Shown here in pieces: positions 61,641 to 64,000 of a DNA stretch of 64,000 nucleotides; the stretch's first letter is position 1, and every line of letters starts with the position of its first letter. Position numbers and translations under genes: made by a program. Source of the stretch: Orobanche coerulescens (Eukaryota; Streptophyta; Magnoliopsida; Lamiales; Orobanchaceae); contig CM065815.1 in NCBI GenBank assembly GCA_033398695.1, positions 102,638,501-102,702,500 of the forward strand. Direction: 5' to 3'. A model generated the notes under the pieces. That model was not told the origin of the DNA. It searched no databases and worked only from the letters and a program-made list of their open reading frames with translations.

Positions 61641-62730
61641 ATTTGGTAAGAGTTGATTCGTGGAGAGATTGAAGAATGGTTACAAAGAGCTCAAGGGCAA
61701 CTATATGTGATGGAACTAACCTAATCATTGACTGATGAAATCAAATATAAGCAATTAGATGATCCTATGATGATTCTGTTACGGGATGAAGTGAGCAAAG
61801 GAAAGGACCTAGAGTTTATAAGCTATGAAGATGGAGTTTTGAGATTTCAAAATCGATTGTGTCCTGGATGATGATGTTCTGAAGCAAAAAATCATGAAAG
61901 AAACCCATAATGTATCTTGTTCAACTCACCTAGACACCAGTAAGATGTATAAAGATCTGAAGCGAACTTTTTGCTGGAGTAACATGAAGAAAGAAGTAGC
62001 ATAATATATCTCATAGTGTTTAACTTGTCAACAAGTTAAAATCAAGGATCAGCAACCTGCCGGAATGTTAAACCTGATTCCAATTCCTGAATGACATGGG
62101 GGGATATCTGGATGGACTTTATCACCAACATGCCAAAGAACAGGACTGGAATGAATATGATCTGGGTGATACTTGATCATTTAACAAACTCGGATCACTT
62201 TGTAGGTATCAAGGATACCTGGAGACCGAACAGATTGGCTCGGATATTTATTGCAGAAATTGTCCAATTGCATGGAACACTTAGGACCATTATTTCAGAT
62301 CCGGATGGTCATGTCGTGTTGTATTTTTGGAAAGAGGTTCATAAGGCTTTAGGAACCAAGTTGATAATTAGTACGAACTTATCATCCTCAAACTGATGGA
62401 CAATCCTGGACGACAATCCAAACAGTAGAAGACATGTTAAGAGCTTGTGCCCTAGATTGGTCGACTGATTGGGAAACTCACCTGGCGTTGATTGAGTTCA
62501 CCTACAATAATAGTTGGCACGCTTCAATTAAGATGGCACCTTTTGAGGTATTATACGGGAGAAGATGTAGGTTGCCCTTATATTGGGATGATTCATCTGA
62601 CTTAATCGGGATGAGACTAGAGTTGATAATACAAAATCAGGAGAAGATAACCTTGATTCATGAAAGATTGTTTACCGGCCAAAGTCATCAGAAGTCCTAC
62701 ACGGATGTGGACCGTCGCCCATTCTAATTT
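61641..62730 (+). pseudogene. G integrase, decayed
   Basis: Remnants of the HHCC finger (about 61915-62035), then 62091-62396 with MDFITNMPKNRTGMNM and AEIVQLHGTLRTIISDPDG, then 62434-62727 with [39 protein letters not shown]. Stops lie near 61710, 61870, 62005 and 62394. Confidence 0.82.
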
Positions 62731-63176
62731 GAACTTGGGGACCATGTACTCCTAAAAGTCTCCTACTCAGGGAATTTTTCATTTCAAAAGAAAAGAAAAG
62801 CTGATTCCGAGATATATCAGGCCATTCGAAATTCTCAAGAGAGTTGGAGAAAGCATAGACATTGGCCTTGCCCCCATCGATGAGTCACGTCCATGATGTG
62901 TGTCATGTATCCCAGTTAAGAAAGTAGATATCAGATCCCAGTCATGTGATCGACTTCGGCGAGATCGAAGTGGGTAATGATGGCACGTTTGAAGAGAAAC
63001 CAATGAAGATACTCGAGAGTCTAATCAAGCAATTGACTAATAAACCAATCTCCGTGGTTAGAGTACAATGGTCACAACATGTAGTCGAAGAAGCAACTTG
63101 GAAGACTAAAGATAGCATCAAGCAAGATATCCGGAGTTATTTCTATCTTAAGTTTCAGGATGAAACTTCTTTTTAG
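62731..63176 (+). pseudogene. G integrase C-terminus and chromodomain
   Basis: The frame 62946-63176 contains FEEKPMKILESLIKQLTN and VVRVQWSQHVVEEATWKT, the chromodomain pattern, then DIRSYFYLKFQDETSF and TAG (63174-63176). The preceding integrase C-terminal domain (about 62740-62940) is out of frame. Confidence 0.82.
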
Positions 63177-63186
63177 GGAGGGAGTA
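63174..63186 (+). promoter_or_regulatory. G polypurine tract
   Basis: TAGGGAGGGAGTA immediately before the LTR start. It overlaps the pol stop codon. Confidence 0.75.
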
Positions 63187-64000
63187 TGCAATACCCGAAT
63201 ATTTGTCGTGTATTTTTATCTATATTTGAACCATATGGTGTATAATTATGTCGTATAATTAATTGAAGTACGATTTCCCTTATCCATATTCTAGTATTCG
63301 TGATCGTATTATGTGAAAATTAAGATTTCATGCATTAACTGCATGATACTAGCGTACTTTAACAGATAGACCTAGACTTCGCTAATGAACACATCTAACT
63401 TACGTTAATGCTATTACCTAGCATACGTAAGGCGTACTCAGGATAAGATAAGGCGTAGATGGTGTGTGGAGCCCGTGTGTCGGCCAACTTTCACAAGCAG
63501 TTGGACAATATTTAAAAAGGCAAGTCAACGACTATTACCATACGCTACAACATAAGAATAGCATACGCTAAGTTGATTACGTATCGTACGTAATCATTTT
63601 AACAATGCATGAAAAACAGGATAGAAAAGATGCAGCGAGCTACGTAAATTGATAGCGCACACCAGTATAGTAACTTAGCATACGTTAAAGAGCTAGCGTC
63701 TATTTAAAGACACCAACCCTCTTTCATTTCCTATACTTACCTGGTCCGAGTTCTGTATCCTTGAGAGCTTCCCCAACCTTATAAACTCCTTATATCAGCC
63801 TCTCAACTTGGTTTTGAACATCGTAGGCATCTTGGATTAGTGTTCAAGCTTCTGGTATTGAGTTCTACCTATCGTTTCATCGTTTCTCTCCATATAAGGT
63901 AAGTTGATGCTACTCTCATTGAGTTCATCTGTCTAGTATTGTTATGAACACATTTCTGAGATTATAAGCTTCAGTGAGGACTTAATGAACTTGATACGAT
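63187..64000 (+). repeat. G 3' LTR, partial (cut by window end)
   Basis: It begins TGCAATACCCGAATATT. It carries ACGT-rich palindromes at about 63340-63690 (TTACGTATCGTACGTAAT at 63582 is the longest) followed by CTATTTAAAG (63698-63707), a likely TATA box. The U5 end is outside the window, so the link to the 5S-like block in the 5' LTR cannot be tested here. Confidence 0.75.

Noticed and set aside
63582..63600. Possible origin or recombination site at the long ACGT palindrome
   Set aside because: It is one member of a set of similar sites upstream of an LTR TATA box, so a promoter element is the simpler reading.

Overview
This window is flowering-plant heterochromatin made entirely of nested LTR retrotransposons. 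I see no host gene. The plant assignment rests on Ty3/gypsy chromovirus proteins, a SIRE-like Ty1/copia element, and primer-binding sites complementary to initiator tRNA-Met. The species cannot be read from the sequence. Most elements have the hallmarks of centromeric retrotransposons (CRM): a CRM-type integrase, LTRs starting TGAT, and a pol frame that runs through the polypurine tract into the 3' LTR. The locus is therefore probably centromeric or pericentromeric (inference).

Layout, from oldest host to youngest insert. G is an old chromodomain gypsy element (+). Its 5' LTR end lies at 45684-46087, its body at 46088-49158 and 61307-63186, and its 3' LTR from 63187 to the window edge. C is a SIRE-like copia element (-) inserted in G's 5' LTR. 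Its pieces are 21865-24423 and 43844-45683, and a second partial LTR (41310-42057) lies in a tandem duplication of the C/G junction. E0 is a gypsy element (-) inserted in C. Only its 5' LTR (62-21864, about 4.3 kb once inserts are removed) and 61 bp of interior are visible. E4 is a Tekay-like chromodomain gypsy element (+, 24424-41309), also inside C, with a truncated 5' LTR.

The CRM-like elements sit inside these, each with a 5-bp target duplication. Inside E0's LTR are E1 (1612-9020, -, GTGTA), E2 (9198-13168, -, GATAT, non-autonomous) and E3 (15256-21384, -, CGACC). Inside E1's gag is solo LTR sD (6620-7881, +, ATTAA). Inside E4's chromodomain is solo LTR sA (30333-31279, +, AATAA). Inside E4's 3' LTR is E5 (32464-39002, +, GTTTA). 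Inside G's RNase H is E6 (49159-61306, +, GATAA), and inside E6's integrase is E7 (53770-59768, +, GATGG).

Full CRM-like elements encode one polyprotein: Gag with a CCHC knuckle, protease, reverse transcriptase, RNase H, and integrase ending in an LTR-encoded tail. All visible copies carry frameshifts. The most interesting signal is a pair of adjacent RNA hairpins in all 14 CRM-like LTRs. They share the same six-base loop, and their stems covary between LTR families. Other notable signals are a palindromic TATA box, an LTR-encoded tail motif shared by three otherwise different families, a Gag-plus-tail mini-element with a hairpin array in its LTR, a recombinant solo LTR, and a 5S rRNA promoter-like block inside G's LTR.
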